From assembly GCA_016617785.1 (NCBI GenBank), contig JADILM010000006.1:868001-932000 (forward strand): a stretch of DNA of 64,000 nucleotides. The letters are read 5' to 3'. Position 1 is the first letter of the stretch. The number at the start of each line of letters is the position of its first letter. The position numbers and the translations under genes were made by a program. This document shows, one piece after another, positions 11,751-23,418 of this stretch. The notes beneath the pieces were generated by a model. That model ran no database searches and was not told the DNA's origin. It was given only the letters and a program-made list of their open reading frames with translations. This DNA comes from Sporobolomyces roseus. Its lineage: Eukaryota; Basidiomycota; Microbotryomycetes; Sporidiobolales; Sporidiobolaceae.

Positions 11751-12784
11751 TCACCTCTTTAGCTTCGAACGCCTGTCGAGCATCGCTTCCGACAATTTCC
11801 CTTCCTTCCTCGCTCGCTTCAGATCCTTCTTATCCTCTTCTGTTCCAACATACTTCCCGTATCCTCTCGCTTGGAACTTTAATCTAAGTCAGACGGATCC
11901 GAAGTACACCGTCAGCCGATTAGAAGCGTACTCAAACCCAGAAACCAAACTTACATATTTTCCCTTTCTTGCGCCGAAAGATCTCCTACGATCGTCAATC
12001 CATTCCCTCTCCCCCCATCCTCTTCTTCTTTCGTCTTGATTCCATTCCTCTCGTTATACTGTTTCTTAGCTTTGCTCACAAACTCTCCCTGCATCGAAAT
12101 CCTCCACCTCTCCGTTTCTCCTTCCTCATCTCCATCACACCTCAACTCGAATTTCCCTCCCGCAACCAAATCCAATCCCAAATATTTCCCATACATGTTC
12201 TTCAAGACAAACCTCCCTGCATCCCCGGTTGTTGAAGTCGATTCGATAACCCATTCTTCTTGTTGACCTCTCGCTTCCCTGTCCGCACTCAATTGACCCA
12301 ATTCATCCGACGCCAAGAATTTCCCCGACCCGGATCTGAACGTGACTTTATCGTTTGTGTCAGGAATCCTTGTGCACACCCAAACATGATTGACATCTTG
12401 TGGTGCTAAATCATCATCACCTTCTCCTCCTTCTGGTTCGACTAGAGCCTCGAGTTCCTCCGGATCCAAATGAGCTAATGCTGAACTTGATGCGAGAGCT
12501 GGTGCGGCGTTCGAGGAAGTAGAAGTAGAAGGAGGTGAGAGTTGAAATGGGTAAACTTTGCCAGTTGTAGGTTGAATCGCTAGGCAGATTGGAGTAGCAT
12601 TGAGAGAAGTGGGAGGCAGGGTAATGTATGAGGGTCCGAGGAGTAAGGAGGGAGAGGGAGAGGATACCCATCCACTGAGTTCTTCAATTTGTTGTGACTG
12701 CTGTTGACGAGCAGTAGACGAGGAGGACGAGGAGAGCTTTGAACGCTTCGTCTTGGGCTTCTCGCCTTTGAACTTGAGACCCAT
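11751..12784 (-). CDS. FRG1: FRG1 homologue (FSHD region gene 1, actin-crosslinking-like fold)
   Basis: Two exons. The start MGLKFKGEKPKTKRSK is basic and nuclear-localisation-like. A Ser-rich linker leads to the FRG1 core: VNHVWVCTRIPDTNDKVTFR, SGSGKFLASDELGQLSADRE, GKYLGLDLVAGGKFELRC and a WRISMQGEFVSKAKKQYNER end. Exon 2 gives KFQARGYGKYVG, the KDLKRARKEGKLSEAMLDRR helix and a KLKR end. This is the family's fascin-like beta-trefoil plus C-terminal basic tail. FRG1 is a nucleolar/spliceosomal C-complex-associated protein. A longer frame starts at 12865 but lacks family support, so I take the ATG at 12784. Its upstream side borders the duplicated block. Confidence 0.9.
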
Positions 12785-12936
12785 CGTTGAGAGGTGCAAA
12801 GTGAGAAAGTGAAGTGAAGGAAGAAGAGGAGCGAAAGGGGCGCCTTTCTCCTTAAAATCGCACAAGTCGTGAGAATGAAAATTGACATTCGATCTCTAGA
12901 TTGTCTGTAGTCTACTACAAGCCCGTCCTCTAGCTA

Positions 12937-14101
12937 TCAGGTCTCCCGATTCTGCATCCACCATTCAACGATTTCCATGACTGCTCTCGCTTCTCCCTCT
13001 GTCCTACTCCAAGCTTCATGAAACTGAAACACTTCATCCTGAGTATCAAACACCCGCGTCCTATACGCTATCCCAACTTGAGAAGTATTGTCGATCAAAC
13101 TCAATTCGATTTGAGTAGGGTCGAATTTAGATTTCTTCAATCGAACTTCTGCAAACACTGCATCGACCTCAGCTGGCGATTCGCGAGATGAGGAGAGATA
13201 GATCGTACGCACTGCCAAAGTAAACGACATCCCCCAACCTGAGAACCTCGTTTAATTCAATCCCCTGTTGACCCCAACTAACCACTTTACATTTCCCTCC
13301 CGTCTCATCCTCCAATACTACTTCCGTAACTCTCCCTACGCTCGTCTCTTTACTCGTCAACACCGATACGACTCCCAAAACAGAGACAGTTGGATCGGGC
13401 TTGTATTGACGAGTTGGATGTGAAGTGAGACGGGAACGAAGTTGAAAGAGTTTCGTCAGGTCGTGAAGTTTCCAGAGGAATCGAGGAGGGGGTCCAATAC
13501 TGATCTCTGAATTACTAGTCGCATTTAATGAATCGTCGAGAGATTGAGAGCGAGATTGGGGAGAGGGAGAAGAACATTCTGTGATTGAAGTGAGATTCGC
13601 TCGAGTCGTTTCATTCGGGTTGTAAGCGGTCGTATCTTCTTGTTGTCTTAGTTGTGAACGAGTGATTCGGTAGGAGGCTTCTCCTGGTTTGCGAGGTTGC
13701 GAAGGAGGTGGAAACATGAAAACTAGCCAAAAGAGAACGACGAAATGTCAGATCACGCTCTCTCACGAAAGCGTGCGATCGTACTCACAAGATTGACAAG
13801 TACTCTCTCCTCCCTCCCAGCTAATCCTAGGTTTCTTCTTCTGGACTTCTCCCTCTTCTTCTCCTCGTCCTTCGACTGCCTCCTTTCGATTCCTCTTCCC
13901 TCCTTTTGAAGCCTCTTCTTGATCCTCCTCTTCGTGAGCATCTTTGAATTGACTAGCAGTAGTATCTCCTTCACTCTGAGGTCTCGTTGATGGAAATTGA
14001 CAAGTTGAAATATGCCATTTCGAAGAGTAATTCGAGTCTCGATTTGAAGCTAAGCAGTCTCGAGTAGTAGGTGCACCATCGAACAAGATGTATTTAGTCA
14101 T
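12937..14101 (-). CDS. OB-fold protein of unknown function, copy A
   Basis: Exon 1 runs from MTKYILFDGAPTTRDC through an acidic/basic linker to GGESTCQS. Exon 2 starts FFMFPPPSQPRKPGE and holds a disordered Ser-rich part. A probable OB-fold follows: DPTVSVLGVVSVLTSKETSV, GRVTEVVLEDETGGKCKVVSW, LRLGDVVYFG. Exon 3 gives MFAEVRLKKSKFDPTQIELS, GIAYRTRVFD and a C-terminal Trp-rich helix. The strand-loop pattern with 'DETGGKCKVV' and 'LRLGDVVYFG' resembles single-strand nucleic-acid binding OB domains such as Stn1, but this is not proven. It is head-to-head with the Nudix gene (125 bp). Copy B at 34788-35975 encodes a ~93% similar protein. Confidence 0.72.
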
Positions 14102-14226
14102 CTACGATCCATTCTTGGTCGGATTCGAGAGAGTAGCGAGACGAAGGGAGAGGGAAAAGGAAGAGAAGTTGATCGATCCTCTCTCTCTCTTCCCTCGAAT
14201 CAGTCACTCTGAGCGTAGTCAGTGTG

Positions 14227-14844
14227 ATGGCAGTAAGAGTAGGAGTAGGTTGTTTCCTGTTCAATTCGAAAGGAGAGTTCATAGTAGGGATCAGAAAAGG
14301 TTCTCATGGTTCAGGTTCGCTTTCCTTCTCCTTTCCTTCTCCTCTAATCGACGCTGAAACACATTAACATAGGTTCGATTCAACTACCTGGAGGTCACCT
14401 CGAAATCGGAGAATCATTCGAACGTTGTGCGATGCGGGAAGTCGAAGAAGAAACTGGAATTTCTGTCGCAAGGGAAGAACAAATCAAGCTTGTCACGGCT
14501 ACGAACGATGTGTTCTCAATGGAAGGGGAAGGAAAACACTATGTCACTATATTCGTCGCTTGTAAAGTCGAGGACGACGTGGAACCAAAGGTAAGCTTGA
14601 GAAAAACGACTTTCTTTGCGAAGACTCGTTTCGCATCCAATCTCACTGACTCTCTCGATGTCTGCCTACTTAACCGCGACAGGTACTAGAGCCAGAGAAG
14701 TGCGAGTCTTGGACTTGGATGAAGTGGGAAGAGTTGAAACGAATGGCAGAGAGTGAAGGAGAAGAAACTGAGAAACTGTTCTTGCCTCTACGCAACTTGA
14801 TCAAACAGAGACCAGAGCTGGATCCGAGGAACGTAATTGTATAG
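14227..14844 (+). CDS. Nudix hydrolase (NUDT15/MTH2-like), copy A
   Basis: Three exons. MAVRVGVGCFLFNSKGEFIV is followed by GIRKGSHGSGSIQLPGGHLE and the full Nudix box GHLEIGES...REVEEETGI, fitting GX5EX7REUXEEXGU with all acidic ligands. Then come KHYVTIFVAC and a C-terminal WTWMKWEELK ... FLPLRNLIKQRPELDP. Order, length (~150 residues) and the LPGGHLE start of the box match NUDT15/MTH2-type nucleotide pyrophosphatases, which act on (d)GTP analogues. A second copy at 34045-34662 also has an intact box. Introns are about 14316-14372 and 14591-14682. Divergent from the OB-fold gene, so a shared promoter is likely. Confidence 0.88.
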
Positions 14845-15212
14845 TCGTCGTCGATCGAGGTGTACTCAGCTTGTTGTAACCTGATAGCTGTTGGATTTCT
14901 TGCGAAAGTTTTCTCTTCGACCTTGCGAATCGCTCCCTTTCCCTCTCTCTTCTTTCCCTCTCACTCTCTCTCTTCCAATCACTAGTATCAATCTATCCCT
15001 CTCTCTGTCACCCTCAGAGTAGAGCAGAGTATCCCATTTCGAGGTTCGTGCCCTCTCCCCTTGTCTCTCCTCTCTCTTCCCTCTTCTCTTCCTCCGCCTT
15101 ATCACTCGGTGACTCCCAAAGCCAACTCCCACTCTAGCTGGAGGCGTTTCTCACTCTCCTCTATCCACCTAAACAACCTCCACCACTCAAATCAGCTCTC
15201 AAACAGACTAGA
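14845..15212. other. Intergenic interval, copy A
   Basis: No gene seen. It is strongly CT-rich on the plus strand (long TCCCTCTC runs), as expected for the promoter/5' UTR of the coiled-coil gene that starts at 15213. The same sequence, diverged, lies at 33685-34044 in copy B. Confidence 0.5.
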
Positions 15213-16283
15213 ATGCCTTCAATTGGAGATCAGAGAGGAGGACAAGGGAAAACTACTCCTTCTCGTCCTTCTCGTTCAACCAAAGACGCAAAGAGAGTCT
15301 CTTACAAAGAGGATGGAGACGACTGGGACGATGGAGAGGAGAGTGAAGAGGAGAGAGGAAGGGGAGGAAGTAGGAAAGGAGGAAATTTGGGATTTGATGA
15401 GGAAGACGAGGAGGATGAAGAAGAAGAGGACCAGGAAACTAGGTCAGTCGGAGTTATATAGACGTTAGTTGTAATCAGCGCTGACGTCTACTTTCTGCAT
15501 CGACTTGACAGCGCTCAACTTCAGAAATTGCTACAGGTGCGAAACGATGAATCTCAGTCTGTTCTCCTCTACAACGCTTAGTCAAGTTTGTTCGTTCCCG
15601 CAGTCTATGTCAAATAAGAGCGTCAAAGTGAGTGCAGCAACTCAAGCGAAAATGAAAGAAGAAATGGAGGGAATCTTGAATCAAGCGCAACAAGATTGTT
15701 CAAATCTCATCGAGACGAGGACAGCGAGAATGTACTCTCCAGCTCCACTTCTATCGTTTCATCCTCGTTACTGATAAGTGGTGATGGCAGAGCTGCAGGA
15801 ACGATTTCGTCGCGGAATTGGGATTAGACGACACGACGAGTTATCAAGGCTCGATCAATCCTGACAACTTCACTCATTGGATCGCTTATCAACGTCAAAC
15901 GAACGAGAATTTGGCTTCAAACGTCGATGAGTATGTCGTGCAAAGTAAAGCTCAGACTGATCGTCTCGTTAGGAATGCGAAATCGAAACGTACGTCGTTC
16001 TTGCGAAGTCATCTCTCTCTCTCAGTAGTGTACTGATGACTCCCTGAGGAACACGTAGTCGACAACAGAGCTCGCTTAGCAAAGAGGACGAAGAAGAAAT
16101 TGGAACAAGTCAAGAACGTTGTCGTCGAAGAACGTCGCGAAATGGCTTTGGTGGGTTTCTTGCTCTCGCTTCATCGTCTGCCTTCGATTGGAGACTGATG
16201 TCGTAGATCGCCACCACCCACAGCATCACCTCAGAGAGGCGAAGGGAGAGGCTCGTCATCTCAAGAGTGCACTCCGCTCGTAA
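15213..16283 (+). CDS. Conserved coiled-coil protein of unknown function, copy A
   Basis: Six exons. The N-terminus MPSIGDQRGGQGKTTPSRPS is basic and disordered; a strongly acidic run follows (EEDEEDEEEEDQE). Later exons give AQLQKLLQ, SMSNKSVKVSAATQAKMKEE, DCSNLIETRTARMNDFVAEL, GSINPDNFTHWIAYQRQTNE, VDEYVVQSKAQTDRLVRNAK, DNRARLAKRTKKKLEQVKNV and a C-terminal HHLREAKGEARHLKSALRS. The C-terminal half is helical with heptad spacing. I recognise no family; the basic/acidic N-terminus suggests a nuclear protein. The final acceptor (CCACAG) was chosen because it gives the same end in copy B. Copy B is at 32617-33684. Confidence 0.72.
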
Positions 16284-16501
16284 TCGTTCAAAGTTGCGAA
16301 AGGAAAAGGAATCCGTTGATGTACTCGCTTGTATCGCTTTGTTTCTTTCACTCCCTCCTTCTCATTGCCTTTGTAGTGTTGTAATACTTTACTAAGTGTC
16401 GTCTTCGTTGTCGATAATAAGAGTTTTGAGATTGACCTCTCCACCTTCTGCGAGTTTCCTTTCTTCTCTTCTCTCCAATTCACCTCATCAACCCTGAGAC
16501 G

Positions 16502-18346
16502 ATGGGACGACATGCGGTAAGCTTCAGATACTTCTCTGAAAGCTAATGAACTGGTACTGACGCTTCTGTATGGACTGGTCGCTTACATTGATTGATGAAA
16601 CTTTCAATAGGAGCAACAACGCAAACTGTTAGAACAACTCATGGGTCCTGGTGAGCAGACGGGCGATCCTAGTCATCCCTCCATGATATAGTGACTGACT
16701 CGACTTCCCATCTCCTTCCACAGAGGCGTTGGGAATTGTTTTAAACGACATCTCATTATATGATCCCAAACTGTGTCATCCATTCGTAGCCGGTACTTGT
16801 CCTCACGATCTATTCACAAACACCGTACGTTCCCTCTCTCTGTCCACCTACCTTATCTTCTCCCTGCTGATGTCGGGATGAGAGGATGTTAGAAAATGGA
16901 TTTAGGACCTTGTCCCAAGAATCACTCTGTCAAACTCAAGACAGAGTACGAGGAGTTGATGAAGAAGGCTACGGAAGAGAAGGATGAGAAACAGGTTCAT
17001 ATCTTGAACACTTTCAAAGCTAATTATGAACAAGTCGTGCGTTTCTCCCGTTCACTCTCACCCTATCTGAGATCGTTGCTCGTACTGATAGGAGGGATCC
17101 AAATCGCACAGATCTATCACTTCATCGAGGAATGCAACAGAAGGATCTCGTCTGCTCAACGAAGGTTGGAAAAGACTCCTGAGGAGAACAACAGGACTAC
17201 TGCACTCGTATGTCTCTCCACTTTCATTCAGCTCAGGAGATATTCTGTACTGAGGTCCGAGTTTTCCATACAGATGCGCGAAGTTGGTGAAATCGAAGGA
17301 GCTTATCAAGCCGCAATGGCAGAAGTTGAACAACTCGGTCAGTTATCCTCTCTGCCTCGTCTCAGCTCCCGCTAATGCAACCTCCATCCGAGTCCTATAG
17401 GTTCACAAGGAAAAGTTGAAGAGTCGATGACTCAATTGACGAAAGCCGAAGCGTTGAAAGTCGAGAAACAAGAGAAAGAACGAGAGTTACAAAACTTGAC
17501 GGAAACTGCCGGTGCATCGGGACACCAGAAATTGAGGGTGTGCGATATCTGTGGTGCTTACTTGTCGATTTTGGATTCCGATAGGAGGTTGGCAGATCAT
17601 TTCGGTGGAAAAGTAAGTTTCTCACTCACTCTCGGAATCGCTGTCTCTCACCGTGAAGTTGCTGATTTCTGGGGATGAGCGTCACTTAGATGCATTTGGG
17701 ATACCATCAATTACGAGAATTAATGGATACCTGGCGTTCTCGAGGACCTTTACAAACCGCACCTCTCCCAGCAGTTGGTACTCAAAACGCCTCAAACTCT
17801 CACTCGGCAAACGGTCACGGTCCAAACGGTACTGCACCCGTCGCTGCTCCCGCCGTCGCCTTCCGCCCCATTCCTCCCGAGAAGAAACTGAAGAACCTCA
17901 CACGAGAGAAAGAACGAGAATCTGGAGGAGGATCAGAGAGCGGTAGACGTGATCGAGGAGATAGAGAGAGGGAGAGGGAACGAGAGAGTGGAAGGAGCGA
18001 GAGGGGGGCTAGTGCGAGTGTTAGTGCGAGTGCAAGAGGTGAAGACAGGGATCGAGAGAGAGAAAAGGAAAGGGAGAGGGAAAGGGATAGTCAACGTGAA
18101 CGAGAGAGGGAGAGAGCTGGAGGGAGCTCGAGGAGAGGAGACGATTACGCTAGTAGTTCGAGGAGGGATAGGGAAAGTAGAGATGATCGTCGTTCGTCGA
18201 GGAAAGAGGATGATGAGAGTAGGTCAGAGAGGAGGAGTAGGTCGACGAGGTATGACGATGATCGAAGAAGTTCGACGAGACGGACACATGAGGATGGTGG
18301 AGATGATCGTGGAGACAAGGACAAGAGGAGACGAGTCGAAGCTTGA
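16502..18346 (+). CDS. LUC7: LUC7 family U1 snRNP protein (LUC7L-like)
   Basis: About eight exons; the first encodes only MGRHA. Then EQQRKLLEQLMGPEALGI leads to the first zinc finger (CHPFVAGTCPHDLF ... LGPCPKNH) and a long coiled coil (YHFIEECNRRISSAQRRLEK; EIEGAYQAAMAEVEQLG). The second zinc finger, CDICGAYLSILDSDRRLADH...HLGYHQLRE, follows, then an Arg/Glu/Ser/Asp-rich tail of ~140 residues. This is the standard LUC7 order. LUC7 proteins sit on U1 snRNP and tune 5' splice-site choice. All zinc ligands of both fingers are visible. The tail's repeats (RERERE, RDRE) keep another frame open at 17949-18353, a composition effect. Its 5' side adjoins the end of duplication copy A. Confidence 0.95.
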
Positions 18347-18731
18347 AAAATAATCGAGATACCTTGAAATGCTTGTCGAGTTCAAATTTGCTTTCACTCG
18401 CATCTCGTTCGTAATGTAGTATCCCTATTCTGTTCCTCTCGAGCGTCTGGACGAGTGAGCGAGGTTCGAAGCAAATCCAAAGAGTTTCCAAATGTACAAC
18501 TTCGAAAGACGAAAGTAGGGAAGGGGGAAAGGCAATGCAAAAAAGGTAGATCTTCGAACAGCTGAGACAACAAAGGATACACGATGAAAGAAAGAGAGGA
18601 AAGTAGAGAAGTAAAGGCGAAGGACGAAGGGGGTATAGTAGGAGTGAACAGAGAGAGACGACAGAGAGTGCACAAAATTAGAGAGATTTGGATAGTTATG
18701 AACGTTGCGAGAGGGGGAGAAGGTTGGAGGA
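18347..18731. other. Convergent intergenic interval
   Basis: The 385 bp between the LUC7 and demethylase stop codons is expected to hold both 3' UTRs. It is purine-rich on the plus strand. No supported gene is seen. Confidence 0.5.
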
Positions 18732-21700
18732 CTAGTTGTAGACTGCAGTGCGAGGTTTAGGAGGTGAGAAACCGACGAAGAGATCTCCTCCAGTGTTTCC
18801 GTTGACGGCGAGATCTTGCTGAGGTTGAGAGTAAGTCGAGGCTCCTCCATAGACTCCATTGCTGCGAGGAGGTACTGAATTGCCGTGACCAGCAGGCATA
18901 ACATTGAGCGCTGAATCGACTGGAATGTCGATTTGATCAGCTCCAGCTGCACTTCCTCCTCCTCCAACGGCGATGTCTCCTGCATCGTCGAGTTCAATGT
19001 CTCCAGTTGGTTCCTCCGAATAAGCTTCTTGATCTCGAGAGAAAGATTCATCTTCTCGTTCCTCCGATTTCGCAGTCTTTGGTCGTTGTGAAGCGGGTGA
19101 ACCATCTCGACCTGCAGCTTCGAGTAGTGCCATCGAAGGCTTCCTCTTTCGTCCACTCGTCCTCGGGTGATCGTATCCGTCGAGGAAACCAGTTTGAGGA
19201 TCTGGGTACCTTCCCGCTTTCTCGCTTCGAGATCGAACGCGGTTGACGAGTTGTAGGAGATCGGCGTCTTCGATTCGAGTTCGGAAAATCTTGGGACCGG
19301 GAGGGAGCGAGGTAGCGTGTTCGGGACAGGCGATGTGAGAGCCGTCTTCTGAGAGGACTTGGGAAAGGTAGCAGAGCGTCTTGCAGTACTCGCATTGATA
19401 CTCCTCCTCCTCTCGATCTTCAGGTTCGTGTTTCTCCTCCGGTGCGGGGTCGAGTGCTCGAACTGCTTCTCGATCTTCAATCTCTCGTTCAACCATGTCG
19501 CGCATATTGGGAAGTAACCTAAAGGTATCAGCGGGTCAGTCACGGTACACGCGAGTAAGAATGAAAGAGAACATACCATCTTGAAGTGCGAGGAGACTTG
19601 TCGTGTGAAGAGATGGTCATGAGGAGTTCATCGTGAGAGAATACAGGATTCTTCTTGATTTCTCTATATCGTTCGATACACTTGAGTCCAACGGGGAGCC
19701 AGTCGGGAAGAGCAAAGTTGACAGCTTCGTTGAAATTGAATCCGTGGTTGAAACCAGAGTGGTAAGAGCGAGGGAAGGTGATGATGAATTCGTTTGGTCG
19801 TTGGTCGACAGCGTAGACGTGGCAACCATTCTCTTTGAGGTGACCGGGACTCATGAGGGTGACGAGTTGGAAGAGGAGATCGGGTTGCTGATCGAAGAGT
19901 TCGGGTGCAGCTCGCTTCATCGCAGCTTCAAGCTTTTCATCATCTTCTCCAGGAATACCGTACCAAGTCTTCGTATCTCCGAGATGATGATAATTGATGC
20001 TATAAGAGAGAAAGGGAGTATGTCAGAGACGTTTGACAGAGCCAGACAAGGAAGGGAAGAGTACGCACGAGTAGGTGTAGTGATCTTCTTTGTGCCATGC
20101 GAAAGTTGAAAAGACCATTCCGACGTAGATCCAAGGAATCGTCATTCCCGAGATGTCAGACTTGATGTAACGCAAGAGAGATCCGTTGAGAATAGGGAGA
20201 TTGTTGAGGTTCCACCCATCGCGAGAGTACGGGTCGAGAGGATGAACTTCGAGATTTGGGAAACCGCTGTGAGAGGATCCAGCTTCGTCAGTAACGATGA
20301 AAGGGAACTGAAGAGACTCGACAACTCACGCTCCATCTTTCGAAGAGTTGACATCTGCACCATATTCGACTTCGACCGTTTCGAAAGGAGATTCGACCAA
20401 TCTCCAGAACTCCCTCTCGAAATGATCCTCGATCGCAATTTGTTCCGCCCAAACATCGTCTTCACCGTTACTCGAAGTCTGCCTTCCCTTTCCTTTGTCG
20501 ACGGGGAGAGGATTCTTCTCTAGCCAGTGTCGTTTGAACGCATCAGCTCGTCGTCGGAAAGAGTGAAGACTGTGAGTGTCTCCTTCGTCGAATCCGTAGT
20601 CGGCACCGTTGAGCATCAAGCATCGATCGCAGTAGAATTGAGTGTTGGGAACTTGTCGAAGAGGAGGAGAGAGACAGTTGAGATGGAATCCTTTGTCGCA
20701 GTCGTCGCAAAGAACGATGTGATCGGGATCACTTTCTGAACCGCAGATCTCGCAAGCCTGAGAGACGAAGGCGAAATCAGCATGATGGAGCCGAGCGAAA
20801 GACTTGAGGCTGACTTACATCTCCGGGAGTACTCTCTACAACTGGTTTGATCTCGAGAGCTTCGTTGAGTCGATCCGAAGCGGTTCGAACTTTGTCGGAA
20901 ATCTCGACGTTCGTGTTGGTAGGTCCATTTCGAGGAGGAGAGACGGGAGTGGCGAGTGATTCAGCTCCATTCGTAGGTTTCGGGGTAGAGGTACCGTTCG
21001 CAGCGAGATTGTCGGCGAATTCTTTCATGAGAGGAGTAGCCGAGGGAGCTTGTTGAGCGACTTTGACGGGGTCGGGTGGTGCAGTTCCTCCGTTGAGCGA
21101 TACCTTCTTGACGTACTCTTCGAACGGAACGATGATTCGGAAATAAGCCGTCTTGAGTTGAGAACAAACTCCGGTGTTTTGAGCAACATTGTAACCCATC
21201 GCTTTTCCAACACTAGTCCATTGTCGTCGATCAGTGACCTATGGGCAGACCTCGAGTCAGTCATGACGCCACTACAGAGAGAAGGGGAGAGCTGCGAAAC
21301 TTACAGAGAAGTAACCACCGAGAGCTCCTACTTCTCGCTTGAGTCTCCAAAGATCCACCGCTTTACCCATAATCGAAGGAATGACCATTCCTGCACTTCC
21401 GTGTTGACGATGGAAGAGGTAGAGTTGCTCGAGGAAGTTGAGAGAAGCACGAGCTGAAGCCTCCATCGAATTGAGTTGTTGAACACGAGTTTTGAAGCGG
21501 AAAGTCTGATTCGGAGTGGCGAGAGAAAGTTTTCAGCGATTCATTCGCGAAGAATGTGAGAGAAAGGAAGAGATATAGTGGCGAAAAACTCACTTCAGAA
21601 TCAATCGCGAAAGGAGGTCTCCATCCTTCAGGTGGCACGATTTTACATATACCGAATTGTCTAGCTTCAGGAGCGATCTTCTCGATGTACTCCATTGGGT

Positions 21701-22199
21701 CGGAGAATTCTGCGATCGAAGGATGATAAACTGGAGCTTCTTCGAGTCCCCATTTTCGAGGTCTGCCTTGAGGACGAGGAGGAGGATTGGGAGTTCGAGG
21801 AGTTTCGGTGCGGATAGTCGAGAAGTCGAGGGGAGTGGAACGGGTCATCTTCGCAGCTTGTCGTGCAGGGTTGTAATTGGGTCCAGGAATGTGAAGAGTA
21901 GGAGCGACGACTCCATCTGCGGAATAAACGGTTTGCGCGTTTGGATTTCCAGGATATTTCGTCGATCCGTTCGAACTCGTAGGAGCCGGTGGTTTTGTTT
22001 GTTTCGAATTCGTACGACTATTCGCTGAACCCGTCATCCTCCCTTTGAGATTTGGTGCTGCCGCTGAAACTAGTGGAGTTCCCATTCGACTCGCCGAACT
22101 CGATGCCTCGACTTCGGGGCTTTGTTCCACTGCGTCCTCGGGGAAAACAAAGTCTTGAGAACTGATGAAGGTGATCGGAACTGGTGGAGAGTTTGACAT
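18732..22199 (-). CDS. KDM5-type JmjC histone H3K4 demethylase, compact form
   Basis: Domains in order from [20 protein letters not shown]: JmjN ([20 protein letters not shown] ... [13 protein letters not shown]); ARID ([20 protein letters not shown] ... [20 protein letters not shown]); PHD finger ([20 protein letters not shown]...CDRC); JmjC ([29 protein letters not shown]-like [19 protein letters not shown]); C5HC2 zinc finger ([20 protein letters not shown]). The JmjC iron ligands H, E and the later H are present, so activity is plausible. A Ser/Gly-rich tail ends at 18732. Animal KDM5 proteins are ~1,500 residues with PLU-1 and extra PHD fingers; this one is nearer 1,000 and lacks them. 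I start at the ATG at 22199; a longer frame upstream (to 22286) has no family support. Confidence 0.92.
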
Positions 22200-23418
22200 G
22201 GTGAAAGGAAAGTGGTTGGAGAAGAGGAATGTAAAGTCGATGGAACTGAACGAGGACAGCTTGGGGGACGATGAGAAGTAGCCCAAAACGTCTGAGGCTG
22301 TCGTGAGAGTCCTCTTGAGGTGTCGTGCGTTACGCTAGGGTGTTGAGGTGAGAGTGAAAATAGGTTCAAGAAGCAAGGCTCGCCTTTTCCGAATCCGACT
22401 GGCTTCAACGGGCTTCGCACAGTCAATCGGTATGCTTTCTTTACTCTCTATGCAAGCTAAGCTATCTTGTTCTCTCTTCATGGGCAAGCGACACTTGACA
22501 GCTTCCCTCACTCAGACAGAATGACTCGATTCTAAGTTTTCAGCTTTTCTTCTCGCATCGCACCAACAAGAGAGATCAAAGCGTTTCCAGATAGCCTGTT
22601 GCAGTCCTCAGCTATATTATAAGTAGATCCGATCTATCCTACGTGCAATTGTCCACCTTCGACCACTCAAACCCTTGAGAATCGATTGAGAGTGAAAGAG
22701 CAGAGAGGAGAGTCGGTTAAGGGTCGAGATACTCTAATTTCCGTACTCCTCGACTTGCCGGCCCTTACTTGAAGCTGGAACTGAATCGAATAAGCGGTGG
22801 TGAACTGGGAGAAAGCTGATCCTGGCTCAACTCCACGTCGACAGGTGAAAAGGAGATGGTCGAGATATCGAGGGGGCTGGAGAAGGGCGCTATCTATTTC
22901 TGATATTATAATGAGTCGATTGAGCGGGTTGGACGCTGGCTAGGTGATTTGCGAGTTGGAGACATTTCTTGGTAAATTCGAGGTGAGAAGCCAAAGTTGC
23001 GGTCGAGCGAATGAACTACTTGGGAGGGGCTAGCGATGGACGGTGGGTGTCTGTAGAAGGGTTGGAAGACGGCGGAGCGTGAGAACGGCAATGCTAGAGA
23101 GGTTGCAGAGGAGGGAGATGTCAATCGAGGAGGAAAGGAGAGTTCGAGAAGGGTGGGAGAAGCGGATTGACGGTCAGCAAGCTCGGGTGATGGGTGGACT
23201 TACTTGAACAATGCCTGGTAATATATCAGAGGCCTCGCTGAGCTGCTCTGACGATGTCGAAATGTGGTCAAGGTCAAACAAGCAGAAGATTTCCGAGGGA
23301 GAGTTTGACTTCTTCCTCCATCGACTACAACTCGCTTTGAGTCTGGCGACGCCCCCGATTGCACAGGAAGATAGATAACAACCCTCTGGGCCTATACCGG
23401 CTCAATTCGACGAGCTAG
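22200..23418. other. 1.2-kb interval without a supported gene
   Basis: It lies between the divergent demethylase and thiouridylase starts. Open frames here are short, Ser/Arg-rich and unlike their neighbours. No tRNA, repeat or protein match was seen by eye. This is the longest plain intergenic gap in the window; it probably holds two promoters, and an unseen non-coding RNA is possible. Confidence 0.5.

Larger units (their letters stand above)
12861..16341. repeat. Copy A of an inverted ~3.5-kb segmental duplication
   Basis: Coding, intronic and intergenic sequence here recurs in reverse complement at 32559-36051. The outer edge is the shared CACAAGTCGTGAGAATGAAA (12861 onward) upstream of FRG1. 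The inner edge is just after the coiled-coil gene at GTATCGCTTTG (to 16341). Stretches I compared by eye match at roughly nine of ten bases, with small indels. Introns are kept, so this is a DNA-level copy and not retrotransposition. No transposon ends or target-site duplications were seen at the edges. Confidence 0.92.

Noticed and set aside
14088..14226. Upstream plus-strand frame before the Nudix gene as part of it
   Set aside because: Its translation overlaps the OB-fold start on the other strand and is not Nudix-like; the conserved MAVRVGVGCFLFN start at 14227 fits the family.
17949..18353. Second open frame of 134 codons inside the LUC7 tail
   Set aside because: The RE/RD repeats of the tail keep alternative frames open by composition; the LUC7 frame has family support and the other does not.
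22200..23418. tRNA or other structured RNA in the long gap
   Set aside because: I found no convincing B-box GGTTCGANNCC or cloverleaf by eye; a covariance-model search would be needed to exclude it.
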